Of a stretch of 47,430 bases of DNA, positions 15,724-23,575 are shown piece by piece (within the stretch, counting starts at the first letter, position 1; every line of letters begins with the position of its first letter). Below the pieces are notes generated by a model. The model was not told the DNA's origin and made no database searches. It saw only the letters and a program-made list of their open reading frames with translations. A program made the translations under genes and the position numbers. The stretch is from an uncultured Trueperaceae bacterium. Lineage in GTDB: Bacteria; Deinococcota; Deinococci; Deinococcales; Trueperaceae. The stretch is from positions 1 to 47,430 of the forward strand of contig CALDPK010000033.1 in the NCBI GenBank assembly GCA_937911855.1. The letters are read 5' to 3'.

Positions 15724-17567
15724 GTGGCATAAGGCAGCTGCTGTGGATCATCGTCATCCTCAGCCTGATACCCGCCGGCATCCTGGTCGCAAGGCGCGTG
15801 CAGGCTGAAGGCACCGCCCAGACGGTGACGATGCTCATGGACGGCGAGGCACTCACGGAACAGGCTGCGCTGCTGGGCCGCGACCCGTTCGGACTTGCCC
15901 TCGAGTACCAGGACCTGGGCCTCAACGGCATCATCCTCTACGAGGACACCCCCGAAACGCTGGCCGTCAAGGGCCGGATCATCGCGCTGCTCGGCCACGA
16001 GTTCAACGCCATGGCAGTGCTGGCCGGTCAGGAAGCAGCGCCGCTGCTGCCGCGGCAGGCCACCGTCCTCAGCGAGCTGGAACCGGGCGCGCTTGACCAG
16101 TTGCTCGCCAAGAACCCGCCGCCCGAAGGCGAGTTCGAACTGCTGGACCGCACCTGGTACTGGTTCACCGGTGACAGCTTCGAGACCCGCCCGGCAGGAC
16201 CGGACCGGGCCGAGATCGCCCAGTACGCCGAAGCCGGTTTCGACATCGCCTACCGCCCCCGCAACTTCCCCGGTCTGCTGGACCCCGGCATCGACCTGCC
16301 GCCCGAAGCGAACTACCTGATCCACTACGGCCTCGAGCTCGCGGGCATGGAGGCAGGCCTGGACAATCTGGTTGAAGCGTCGCAGGACTACATCACGGGC
16401 ATCATCGAGGGAACCGAACAGGCCGGCATGGAAGACATCGTCGAGCGGATACCCACGACGCGGCTGCTCAGCTTCAGCCAGGAGCACGTCAACCGGGGGC
16501 TGGATCCCGAGGAGATCACACCCAAGTACAGCCTCGCTGCCAACGAGCGGGGCATAAGGATCATGTACCTGCGTCCCTGGACCGAGAATCACATGGGCGA
16601 CATGCTTGAGAACACCCGTGAGATGGTCGCTGGCGTTTATGCGGACCTCACGGCTGAGGGGTTCACGGTCGCACCGCTGGACGTGAGCCCGACTGAATAC
16701 CGGACGAACACGCTGCTGCGCAGCCTCAGCGCCGTGGGGGTGCTGGCCGGCGTGGCGCTGCTGGGACTGGCTTTCCCCGGGGTCTGGGGGCTCGTGACTG
16801 CCTTGGCGCTGGCGCTGCTGTGCGTCGCCGCCGCCGGCCCGAACTGGGGCGCACTGGCGCTCGCAGCCGCACTCGCCTTCCCTGTCCTGGGCTTCAGCTA
16901 CCTGAAGGAACACCTGCCGACCATCTTCACCGCGACGCTCGTGTCCCTGGTTGGCGCCGTGCTGCTGGCAGCCGTGGGCAGCGACTTCGACACCATGATG
17001 GCGATCACGCCGTTCCGCGGCGTTGCAGCCACGCTGGTCGTGCCACCTGCCCTGTTCCTGTTCCAGTACGCCCTGCGTTACCGGCGTCCGGCGCAGTGGG
17101 TCCGGGATTACTCGGCCCAGCCACTCACCGTCGGCATAGTAGCCGTGCTGCTGATCGCAGCTGGCGCCGCCGGACTGATCCTGCTGCGCCGCGGCAACTT
17201 CCCCATAATCGGTGTGAGCGAAGCTGAACTGGCCCTGCGCGCCTGGCTTGACGAGCTGTTCGTCAGGCCGCGCTTCAAGGAACTGATCGGCCACAGCCTG
17301 GCGGTCGTCGCGCTGATGGTTCCCAGACTGCCGGCCTGGTTGCGCGCCGGCCTGCTGACCGCCGGAGTGGTGGCCCAGGCGACCATCCTGAATTCGTTCA
17401 GCCACTACCACACGCCGCTGGTCATCTCGCTGCAGCGGACCGTCATCGCACTGGTTCTCGGGTTCATCGGCGGCCTGGTCTTAAGCCTGATCACGCGCTG
17501 GCTCATCGCGCTGTGGGAGAAGTGGCTGGATTCAGCCAGCCGCTTTGATGCGACGGACCAGCACTGA
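15720..17567 (+). CDS. DUF5693 multi-helix membrane protein
   Basis: This 615-residue protein has an N-terminal membrane anchor (LLWIIVILSLIPAGILVAR). An extracytoplasmic domain of about 300 residues follows (for example YEDTPETLAVKGRII and YLIHYGLELAGMEAGL). The C terminus holds about eight transmembrane helices from residue 330 on. It matches the DUF5693 family, which regularly precedes csaB in Deinococcota and some Firmicutes. Function is not established; the neighbour suggests a role in making or exporting the pyruvylated cell-wall polymer that holds SLH-domain proteins. The start overlaps udk by 4 bases (ATGA). Confidence 0.8.
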   Translation: MSGIRQLLWIIVILSLIPAGILVARRVQAEGTAQTVTMLMDGEALTEQAALLGRDPFGLALEYQDLGLNGIILYEDTPETLAVKGRIIALLGHEFNAMAVLAGQEAAPLLPRQATVLSELEPGALDQLLAKNPPPEGEFELLDRTWYWFTGDSFETRPAGPDRAEIAQYAEAGFDIAYRPRNFPGLLDPGIDLPPEANYLIHYGLELAGMEAGLDNLVEASQDYITGIIEGTEQAGMEDIVERIPTTRLLSFSQEHVNRGLDPEEITPKYSLAANERGIRIMYLRPWTENHMGDMLENTREMVAGVYADLTAEGFTVAPLDVSPTEYRTNTLLRSLSAVGVLAGVALLGLAFPGVWGLVTALALALLCVAAAGPNWGALALAAALAFPVLGFSYLKEHLPTIFTATLVSLVGAVLLAAVGSDFDTMMAITPFRGVAATLVVPPALFLFQYALRYRRPAQWVRDYSAQPLTVGIVAVLLIAAGAAGLILLRRGNFPIIGVSEAELALRAWLDELFVRPRFKELIGHSLAVVALMVPRLPAWLRAGLLTAGVVAQATILNSFSHYHTPLVISLQRTVIALVLGFIGGLVLSLITRWLIALWEKWLDSASRFDATDQH

Positions 17568-18566
17568 ATGCGCGTAGCGATCTCCGGCTACTACGGGTTC
17601 GGCAACCTGGGTGACGAAGCACTGCTGGCCGGACTGCTCGGTCAGCTGAAGGCGCTTGGCGCAGAAGCACTGGTCCTCAGCGGCGATCCTGAACGGACCA
17701 CGGCCGAGCACGGCGTGGAGGCAGCGCACCGTTACCGGGGCCTTCTGCCTGCACTGCGCCGCAGTGACGCACTCATCTCAGGCGGCGGCGGGCTGCTGCA
17801 GGACACGACCAGCTCCCGCAGCCTTGGCTATTACCTGGGGGTGCTGCGGCTCGCCCGGATGCTCGGCAAGAAGACCGCAGTTTATGGCCAGTCGATCGGC
17901 CCGCTGTCCCCCGCCGGGCGCCGCCGCGCCCGCAGGGTGCTCAGGCACGTACCGCTTGCCGTGCGCGACGAACCGAGCATTGAACTCCTGGCGGATCTGG
18001 GCCTTGAGGCCCGAATGGTGGCTGACCCGGCGCTGCTGCTCAGGCCCGACCGTGAGGCCAGTGAGGGCGTTGACGTACTGCTCGTGCCCCGCACTCCATG
18101 GCGGAGTTTCAGCGAGGCGCTGCTGGCAGCGGGTGAGGAAGCACTGTCGCTCGGCAGGACGGTGGGCGTGATGGCCATCCAGGCTGAGGAAGACGCGCCG
18201 GAGGTAGGCTTCCTGCTCGCGGGCCTGCCGGGCGCGCGGCATTATCCTGCCGGCAACTGGCGGGAGGCGATGGCCGTAACGGCGGCAGCGGGCCTGGTCC
18301 TGTCCGTACGCCTGCACGGACTGATATTCGCTGCTGCTACCGGCACGCCCCACGCCGGCCTGGTCTACGACCCGAAAGTACGCGGCTTCCTGCTCAGGTC
18401 GGGCGGCGCCAGCTTCGAAGAACCGGTCGACACCCTCGCCCTGCTGGGCCACGTGCAGTCACCGAACAAAGTCGATACCGACCGTCTGAAGCAGCTGCAT
18501 GACAGTGCCAGCGCCGGAGCGGACTGGCTGGCGCAGCAACTGGGCCTGAGCGGAGCAGTTTCATGA
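17568..18566 (+). CDS. csaB: Polysaccharide pyruvyl transferase CsaB
   Basis: This 332-residue protein starts MRVAISGYYGFGNLGDEALL and has ISGGGGLLQDTTSSRSLGYY, VYGQSIGPLSPAGRR, PLAVRDEPSIELL, and a C-terminal SVRLHGLIFAAATGTP. These are the standard blocks of the pyruvyl transferase family. CsaB adds ketal pyruvate from phosphoenolpyruvate to a wall polysaccharide, the ligand of SLH-domain S-layer proteins. Its ATG directly follows the DUF5693 stop. Length is normal for CsaB. Confidence 0.9.
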   Translation: MRVAISGYYGFGNLGDEALLAGLLGQLKALGAEALVLSGDPERTTAEHGVEAAHRYRGLLPALRRSDALISGGGGLLQDTTSSRSLGYYLGVLRLARMLGKKTAVYGQSIGPLSPAGRRRARRVLRHVPLAVRDEPSIELLADLGLEARMVADPALLLRPDREASEGVDVLLVPRTPWRSFSEALLAAGEEALSLGRTVGVMAIQAEEDAPEVGFLLAGLPGARHYPAGNWREAMAVTAAAGLVLSVRLHGLIFAAATGTPHAGLVYDPKVRGFLLRSGGASFEEPVDTLALLGHVQSPNKVDTDRLKQLHDSASAGADWLAQQLGLSGAVS

Positions 18567-19348
18567 TGCTGCGCCGGCTGGCCATGCTGCTCATTCTGCT
18601 TGCCCCCGCCGCTGGCATGGCGCAGAACGAGTTCCAGCAGATAGAGGACCTGCTGGAGCGCGGCCTGTACAACTCGGCAGCCCAGGTAGCAGGTCCGGTA
18701 CTGATAGAAGCCAACCCGGACAGCCGCCGCGCCCATGAGCTTTACGCCCGGGCGCTGTTCCTGAGCGGCGATCACGACGGGGCCAGCAAAGCCCTGGAGG
18801 AGATGCTCAGGCGCGGGCCGGCAGAGCCTGTCTCGCCCAGCGAGCTGCAGCTGACCGGCCTGCTCCTTGCCGAGGATGGCGAGCCGGCGCTGGCAGCTCC
18901 CCTGCTGCAGACTGCGGCGGTTCAGACCGGTAGTTACGAGTACACGATGGACTGGGCCCGGGTGGCGTGGCAGGCCATGGACCTTGAGCAGGCGGAGCTT
19001 GCCTACCGGACCGCGGCCGAGACGCAGCGCGGCCAGCGCGAACCGTGGCCGTGGTTGGATCTGGGCAGGCTGCTGCTGTTCCAGGACCGGCTGGATGAAG
19101 CCGAAGAAGCGCTCGAACAGGCCATAGCCACCTATGAGGCTTTCGACACGGGAGCCAGCCTGCCGTCACCCGCGTACGTGGAAGCCTTCTACAGGCTGGG
19201 TGAGCTGGAAGAACGCCGCCATGAATTGGGGGCAGCGAACAGCAGCCTGGCTCGGGCAGCCAGCAACTACCGCAGCGCGCTGGTGGGCGACCCGAACTAC
19301 CGGCCGGCGCAGCGCGCCCTTGAGCGTCTGGAAGAAAGCCAGCCCTGA
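18563..19348 (+). CDS. Exported TPR protein, small
   Basis: This 261-residue protein has a signal peptide (MMLRRLAMLLILLAPAAGMA, likely cut after AGMAQ). TPR-like helices follow, for example RRAHELYARALFLSGDHDGA, PWPWLDLGRLLLFQDRLDEA and AFYRLGELEERRHELGAANS. It is likely a periplasmic scaffold. It overlaps csaB by 4 bases (ATGA) and ends 3 bases from the convergent VWA gene, with no terminator in between. Being coupled to csaB suggests a part in envelope assembly; no specific function can be assigned. Confidence 0.75.
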   Translation: MMLRRLAMLLILLAPAAGMAQNEFQQIEDLLERGLYNSAAQVAGPVLIEANPDSRRAHELYARALFLSGDHDGASKALEEMLRRGPAEPVSPSELQLTGLLLAEDGEPALAAPLLQTAAVQTGSYEYTMDWARVAWQAMDLEQAELAYRTAAETQRGQREPWPWLDLGRLLLFQDRLDEAEEALEQAIATYEAFDTGASLPSPAYVEAFYRLGELEERRHELGAANSSLARAASNYRSALVGDPNYRPAQRALERLEESQP

Positions 19349-19351
19349 CGC

Positions 19352-20554
19352 TCAGCGCTGGCGGCTGCGCCCGAACTCCCTGAGCACGTACTGGCCGACA
19401 TCAGCTGCACTCGTCAGGTACGCACGGCCCCGGGTCATCTCGGTGACGCGCTGCACGAAGGCGAGCAGAGCCGGGTCCCGGGCGAGCATGAACGTGTTGA
19501 TGGTTATCCCCTGCCTGCGGCAGGCAGCCACTTCGCGCAGCGTCTCGGCAAGCACCATCGCATCCTGCCCGTACGCGTTCTTGTACACGCGCCCACCGGG
19601 CAGCGTGATCGCTGTCGGCTTGCCGTCGGTGATCATGATTATCTGCCGGTTGCCGGGGCGCTGGCGCTGCAGCAGCCTGCGCGCCAGGCGCAGCCCTTCG
19701 GCCGTGTTCGTGTGGTACGGGCCGACCTGCATGCTGGCCAGCTGCCCGAGCGTGACTTCTTCGGCACTGTCGTGGAACAGCACGAAATTGAGACTGTCGC
19801 CGCGGTACTGGTGACGGATCAGGTGTGCCAGCGCCAGGGCTACCTTCTTGCCCGGCGTGAAGCGGTCTTCCCCATAGAGGATCATGGAATGGCTGCAGTC
19901 GAGCATCAGCACGGTTGACGCGTTCGACGTGAACTCGCTTTCCTGCACGTGAAGGTCTTCGGGCTGAAGCCGGAGCCGGCCGTCATCCAGGCCGCGGCGG
20001 GCGGCACTGCGGAGCGTCTCGCCTGCGTCGAGGCCCAGGTTGTCGCCGTACTCGAACCGCCGGCTTGATGAGGAGCTGATCACTCCGGAGCCCGACTTGT
20101 CAGTCCTGTGGGCTCCGCCGATGCGGCCGCCCTGCAGACCCATGATCTCGCGCAGCGCACTGCTTCCCAGGTAATCCACTGCCTTGCCGGTGAGCTCGAA
20201 GGTGAGCGGCTCACCGCTGGCTCCGTCGCCGGCTGCACCGAACGATCTTACGTAACCGGCTTCCTCGAGCCGGTTGGCGAGTCGCGCGGCCAGCTGACCC
20301 AGCCTGCTCTCAAGCCAGTTGTCCGCTTCCATCGCTTCCTGGATCAGCTCGTCAGGAACCAGTTCACCCGAGGCGAGGGCGGCTGCTATCGCCACCAGCA
20401 GGTCCTCAAAGTCCCGGCCGGCGTCCGGGTCGGGGTCCCAGGGGTTGTTGCTGTAACCCGATTCCAGGAGGTGTTCCTGCAGCGCCCGCACCAGGTCCTC
20501 GAGCTCTACCTCGTCGGCCGGACCTTCATATTTGCTGTAGCGGATACGGCGCAT
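19352..20554 (-). CDS. VWA-domain protein, partner of the AAA ATPase
   Basis: This 400-residue protein has a variable helical N-terminal half and a C-terminal von Willebrand A domain. The MIDAS motif is DCSHS in VLMLDCSHSMILYGEDRF. Later metal-site elements lie in HTNTAEGLRLARRLL and IIMITDGKPTAI. It starts 4 bases after the upstream AAA ATPase. MoxR-type ATPases and VWA proteins work as pairs that mature or remodel other proteins, often inserting metals or cofactors. The client here is unknown. Confidence 0.85.
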   Translation of the reverse strand: MRRIRYSKYEGPADEVELEDLVRALQEHLLESGYSNNPWDPDPDAGRDFEDLLVAIAAALASGELVPDELIQEAMEADNWLESRLGQLAARLANRLEEAGYVRSFGAAGDGASGEPLTFELTGKAVDYLGSSALREIMGLQGGRIGGAHRTDKSGSGVISSSSSRRFEYGDNLGLDAGETLRSAARRGLDDGRLRLQPEDLHVQESEFTSNASTVLMLDCSHSMILYGEDRFTPGKKVALALAHLIRHQYRGDSLNFVLFHDSAEEVTLGQLASMQVGPYHTNTAEGLRLARRLLQRQRPGNRQIIMITDGKPTAITLPGGRVYKNAYGQDAMVLAETLREVAACRRQGITINTFMLARDPALLAFVQRVTEMTRGRAYLTSAADVGQYVLREFGRSRQR

Positions 20555-20558
20555 GAGA

Positions 20559-22007
20559 TCAGTTCCAGTCGCGCCTTACGCGCGGGCCATGCGCTGATGG
20601 GTCTTCTTCCGCTGAGGTGAAACCAAGTTCCTCGCTGCGGCCAATGCGCCTGCGCGCGTGCAGTCCTTCAAGCACGAATTCGGCTGCTGCGACCAGCAGT
20701 TCGGGCTGCTGGGAGTCAGCGAGCGTCCCCGCGGCAGCCAGCAGGCCCGGCACCTGGGCAAGCTCGTGCAGCAGTTCGCTGGTCTTCATTTCTGCGGGAA
20801 GCCTGAAGACGTTCTCCGCGTCGAACCAGGCGACGGTATCGGCAGTCAGTTTGTCGGACAGGTGTGCCTGCAGCACGCGGGCGATGGCCGCCTGCATGAT
20901 CTCGGCTGCGACGGCTTCAGCGCCGCGGACTTCGCCCTCGTAATCAAGCTCCAGTTTGCCGGTCACTGCCGGCAGGCCCGCCTTGACGTCAGGCACCCGG
21001 ACGACCGGAACTGCCTCATCCTGCAGGAGTGCCCGCTGTTCGGCTGCAGACACCGCCAGTTCCATGAGGCTTATGGGCAGGCGCTGTGACACGCCTGAGG
21101 CGGCGTCGATGCGCCTGTCTTCGCGCGCTTCGAACGCCACCCTCTCAACGATCTCCTGGATGAATTCCGGGATCAGGACCGGGCCGTCGGGCCGGCCGGT
21201 CCACGCTTCCTGGGCGGTAATGGCCATGCCGTCCCTGACCGTGGCGGGGTAGTGCGTGCGGATCTCAGAACCGATGCGGTCTTTCAGCGGGGTGATTATC
21301 TTGCCGCGGGCTGTGTAATCTTCGGGGTTCGCGCTGAACACGAGCAGCAGGTCCAGCGGCAGACGCACGGGGTAACCGCGGATCTGCACGTCACCCTCCT
21401 GGAGGATGTTGAACAGTGCCACCTGAACCTTGCCGGACAGGTCGGGGAGTTCGTTCATGGCGAATATGCCGCGGTTGGCACGGGGCAAGAGGCCGAAATG
21501 CATCGCACGTTCATCGGCCAGGCTCGTGCCGAGGCTGGCTGCCTTGAGCGGGTCAAGATCACCGATCAGGGCGGCTACCGTGACGTCGGGCGTGGCGAGT
21601 TTCTCCACGTAACGCTCGTCGCGGTGCAGCCACGACACCTGTGCGTCGTCACCCTGCTCGGCCACGAGCTGCCGTCCGGCACTGCTGAGCGGCCTGAACG
21701 GGTCGTCGTTCAGCTCGGTTCCGGCAAGAACGGGGATCTCTTCGTCCAGCAGAGTAGTGAGCTGGCGCAGCAGGCGCGTCTTGGCCTGGCCGCGCAGTCC
21801 CAGCAGGATGAAATCGTGCCGGCTGAGCAGCGCGTTCACGACGGCTGGGATGACCGTTTCCGAGTAGCCGCTGATTCCCGGGAACAGTTCCTCACGGCTT
21901 TTCAGGCGCGAGCGAACGTTGTGCCGCAATTCCTCGCGGACGCCGCGGCCGGCCAGCCGCTCCCAGCGCGTGCCGCGCAATTCACCGAGCGTAGTGGGCC
22001 TGCTCAC
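20559..22007 (-). CDS. MoxR/ChlI-like AAA+ ATPase
   Basis: This 482-residue protein (from GTG) has a Walker A-like LLGLRGQAKTRLL, followed by ELNDDPFRPLSSAGRQ. The Walker B region reads GIFAMNELPDLSGKVQVALF, with Asn in place of the first acid, which I believe is usual in this branch. Sensor region: LLVFSANPEDYTARGKIITP, then PLKDRIG. It resembles magnesium chelatase subunit I and MoxR. The GTG at 22007 is chosen because homology begins at SRPTTLGELRG; the frame stays open upstream to 22133. A mini-ORF ends on this GTG with a GTGA overlap. Confidence 0.85.
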   Translation of the reverse strand: MSRPTTLGELRGTRWERLAGRGVREELRHNVRSRLKSREELFPGISGYSETVIPAVVNALLSRHDFILLGLRGQAKTRLLRQLTTLLDEEIPVLAGTELNDDPFRPLSSAGRQLVAEQGDDAQVSWLHRDERYVEKLATPDVTVAALIGDLDPLKAASLGTSLADERAMHFGLLPRANRGIFAMNELPDLSGKVQVALFNILQEGDVQIRGYPVRLPLDLLLVFSANPEDYTARGKIITPLKDRIGSEIRTHYPATVRDGMAITAQEAWTGRPDGPVLIPEFIQEIVERVAFEAREDRRIDAASGVSQRLPISLMELAVSAAEQRALLQDEAVPVVRVPDVKAGLPAVTGKLELDYEGEVRGAEAVAAEIMQAAIARVLQAHLSDKLTADTVAWFDAENVFRLPAEMKTSELLHELAQVPGLLAAAGTLADSQQPELLVAAAEFVLEGLHARRRIGRSEELGFTSAEEDPSAHGPRVRRDWN

Positions 22008-22045
22008 CGTATCTGCCTGCTGAATCCTGCTGCCGGGCTGTACAT
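22004..22045 (-). CDS. Mini-ORF coupled to the AAA ATPase gene (13 aa)
   Basis: ATG at 22045, 13 codons (MYSPAAGFSRQIR), with its TGA inside the GTGA that also holds the ATPase GTG start. TAGCAT (22052-22057) lies 6 bases upstream, so it should be leaderless. The peptide is not recognised. The geometry implies stop/restart translation of the ATPase. Confidence 0.5.
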   Translation of the reverse strand: MYSPAAGFSRQIR

Positions 22046-22051
22046 GCGGTG

Positions 22052-22057
22052 ATGCTA
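22052..22057 (-). promoter_or_regulatory. -10 box of mini-ORF/ATPase/VWA transcript
   Basis: Reverse-strand TAGCAT, 6 bases before the mini-ORF ATG. Confidence 0.5.
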
Positions 22058-22170
22058 GCACCGGCGGGTGAGAGCGCATGCACCGCGCAGCACTTTTTGC
22101 CGCCGGTATCTGGGCTTTTGCCCAGATCGGCATCGGGGCACAGGCAGCAGCTCCCGGCCTGCCGCACTGC

Positions 22171-22176
22171 TAATCT
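22171..22176 (+). promoter_or_regulatory. -10 box of cinA, leaderless
   Basis: TAATCT is followed by 6 bases and the cinA ATG at 22183. No ribosome binding site is present. Confidence 0.6.
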
Positions 22177-22182
22177 TCCTGA

Positions 22183-23427
22183 ATGGGCAAAGTCTTGAGT
22201 GCTGAAATAATCACCGTGGGAACCGAACTCCTGCTGGGTGAAGTAACCGACACGAACAGTTCCTGGCTGGCGGGTGAACTGGCCGGACTGGGGATCGACG
22301 TCTACTGGTCACTGCGCGTGGGCGACAATGCGGAGCGGCTGGAACACGCGATCTCCTCGGCACTCAGGCGCAGCGACCTGCTCATCCTCACCGGCGGTCT
22401 GGGTCCGACCGACGATGACCTGACACGTGAAACGATCGCCCGGGTGATCGGCGAAACCCCCGAAGTCGATCCCGGGATGGAACGGACGCTCAGGAGCTGG
22501 TTCGCCAGGCGTGACCGGCCGATGCCCGAGCGCAACACGAAGCAGGCGTGGCTCATCCCCTCTGCTGAACCGCTGGACAACCCGTACGGCACTGCCCCAG
22601 GCTGGCTGGTCAGGACGGAAGTCGACGGCCGGGACCGCGCCGTCGTGGCGCTGCCAGGACCACCCCGCGAACTCAAACCGATGTGGCACGAGCAGGCGGT
22701 TCCCCGCCTCGAGTTCCAGGGCTCCCTCCTGTACCGGCGGACCTTCAAGACCCAGGGCCTCGGCGAATCCGACCTCGCCGACATGCTCAAGGAGCTGAGC
22801 GACCAGGCCAACCCGTCGGTTGCGACCTACGCGAAGCGTGACGGCGTGCACGTAAGGGTGGCAGCCAAGGCGGACAGCCAGGAAGCGGCGCGCGAACTGG
22901 CCCGGCCGGTGGAGGCACGGGTGGCGGAACTGCTGGGCAGCCACGTGTGGGGTTTCGACGATGACGAACTGCCGGACCTGATAATGGCCGCGCTCGGCCG
23001 GCGTTACAGCAGCCTGGCGACTGCCGAGGGACCTACCGGCGGTCTGCTCATGGATACCCTCACAGCCGCGCAGGGCTCAGAAACGGTGTACCGCGGCGGC
23101 GTGTTAGCATGGGCGTCGCAGGCGATGGGAATACTCGGTATGCCTCGGCCAGCCGAACAGGGGCAATCGGGAGCAATTCTCGCCGGCCTCATGGCCGATG
23201 CAGCCCGGGAAACCTTCACTGCGGATTTCGGTCTGGCCACGGCGCTAACCGGCCAGTCCGGACGTCCAGTCGAGCCGGCTGACGTCAGCGAGGTTTTCAT
23301 CGCCTTGACCTCCGAAAAAGAACCGGTCGTCAGGCGCCTTGAATTGCCTCCTTCAGACGCAGCCTGGCGGCGTGAACGCATTCTGATCGCCGCTCTGCAT
23401 CTCGCCTGGTCGCAACTCCGCCACTGA
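22183..23427 (+). CDS. cinA: CinA-like protein with degenerate deamidase domain
   Basis: This 414-residue protein has the MoCF-like N-terminal domain of CinA: EIITVGTELLLGEVTDTNS and ILTGGLGPTDDDLTRE (about 69-84). That domain is linked to ADP-ribose pyrophosphatase activity. The C-terminal third corresponds to the NMN deamidase (PncC) domain, but its key motifs are changed. The usual ESCTGG reads EGPTGG (282-287), the usual AYSNxxK reads AWASQAM, and the GIAGPGGG loop is not recognisable. So deamidase activity is doubtful. It starts from a leaderless promoter and precedes rny by 144 bases. Confidence 0.85.
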   Translation: MGKVLSAEIITVGTELLLGEVTDTNSSWLAGELAGLGIDVYWSLRVGDNAERLEHAISSALRRSDLLILTGGLGPTDDDLTRETIARVIGETPEVDPGMERTLRSWFARRDRPMPERNTKQAWLIPSAEPLDNPYGTAPGWLVRTEVDGRDRAVVALPGPPRELKPMWHEQAVPRLEFQGSLLYRRTFKTQGLGESDLADMLKELSDQANPSVATYAKRDGVHVRVAAKADSQEAARELARPVEARVAELLGSHVWGFDDDELPDLIMAALGRRYSSLATAEGPTGGLLMDTLTAAQGSETVYRGGVLAWASQAMGILGMPRPAEQGQSGAILAGLMADAARETFTADFGLATALTGQSGRPVEPADVSEVFIALTSEKEPVVRRLELPPSDAAWRRERILIAALHLAWSQLRH

Positions 23428-23494
23428 GCCCGCCTGCTGACAACAGAAACAGTTCCCTGGCAGGATTCCAGATCTCCGGGGAACGGAGGCAGCC

Positions 23495-23575
23495 ATGAAC
23501 TTTACACAGACCGAAGCATCACCGGGAGACAGGCCCGGACGACGACCCCCAGCCCGGAAAGCAGGCTCTGAATGA
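23495..23575 (+). CDS. Mini-ORF coupled to rny (26 aa)
   Basis: ATG at 23495 with CGGAGG at 23484-23489 as its ribosome binding site. 26 codons, starting MNFTQTEASPGDRPGRR. The TGA overlaps the rny ATG (ATGA at 23572-23575). rny itself has no clear ribosome binding site. The peptide is basic and rich in Arg/Pro and is not recognised. Confidence 0.5.
   Translation: MNFTQTEASPGDRPGRRPPARKAGSE

Noticed and set aside
15702..17411. Reverse open frame of 569 codons opposite the DUF5693 gene
   Set aside because: Low-complexity Gln/Arg/His-rich shadow; the forward gene fits an overlapping operon.
23428..23494. Search for a promoter between cinA and the rny mini-ORF
   Set aside because: CTGACA is present but no convincing -10 follows, so rny may be read through from cinA.
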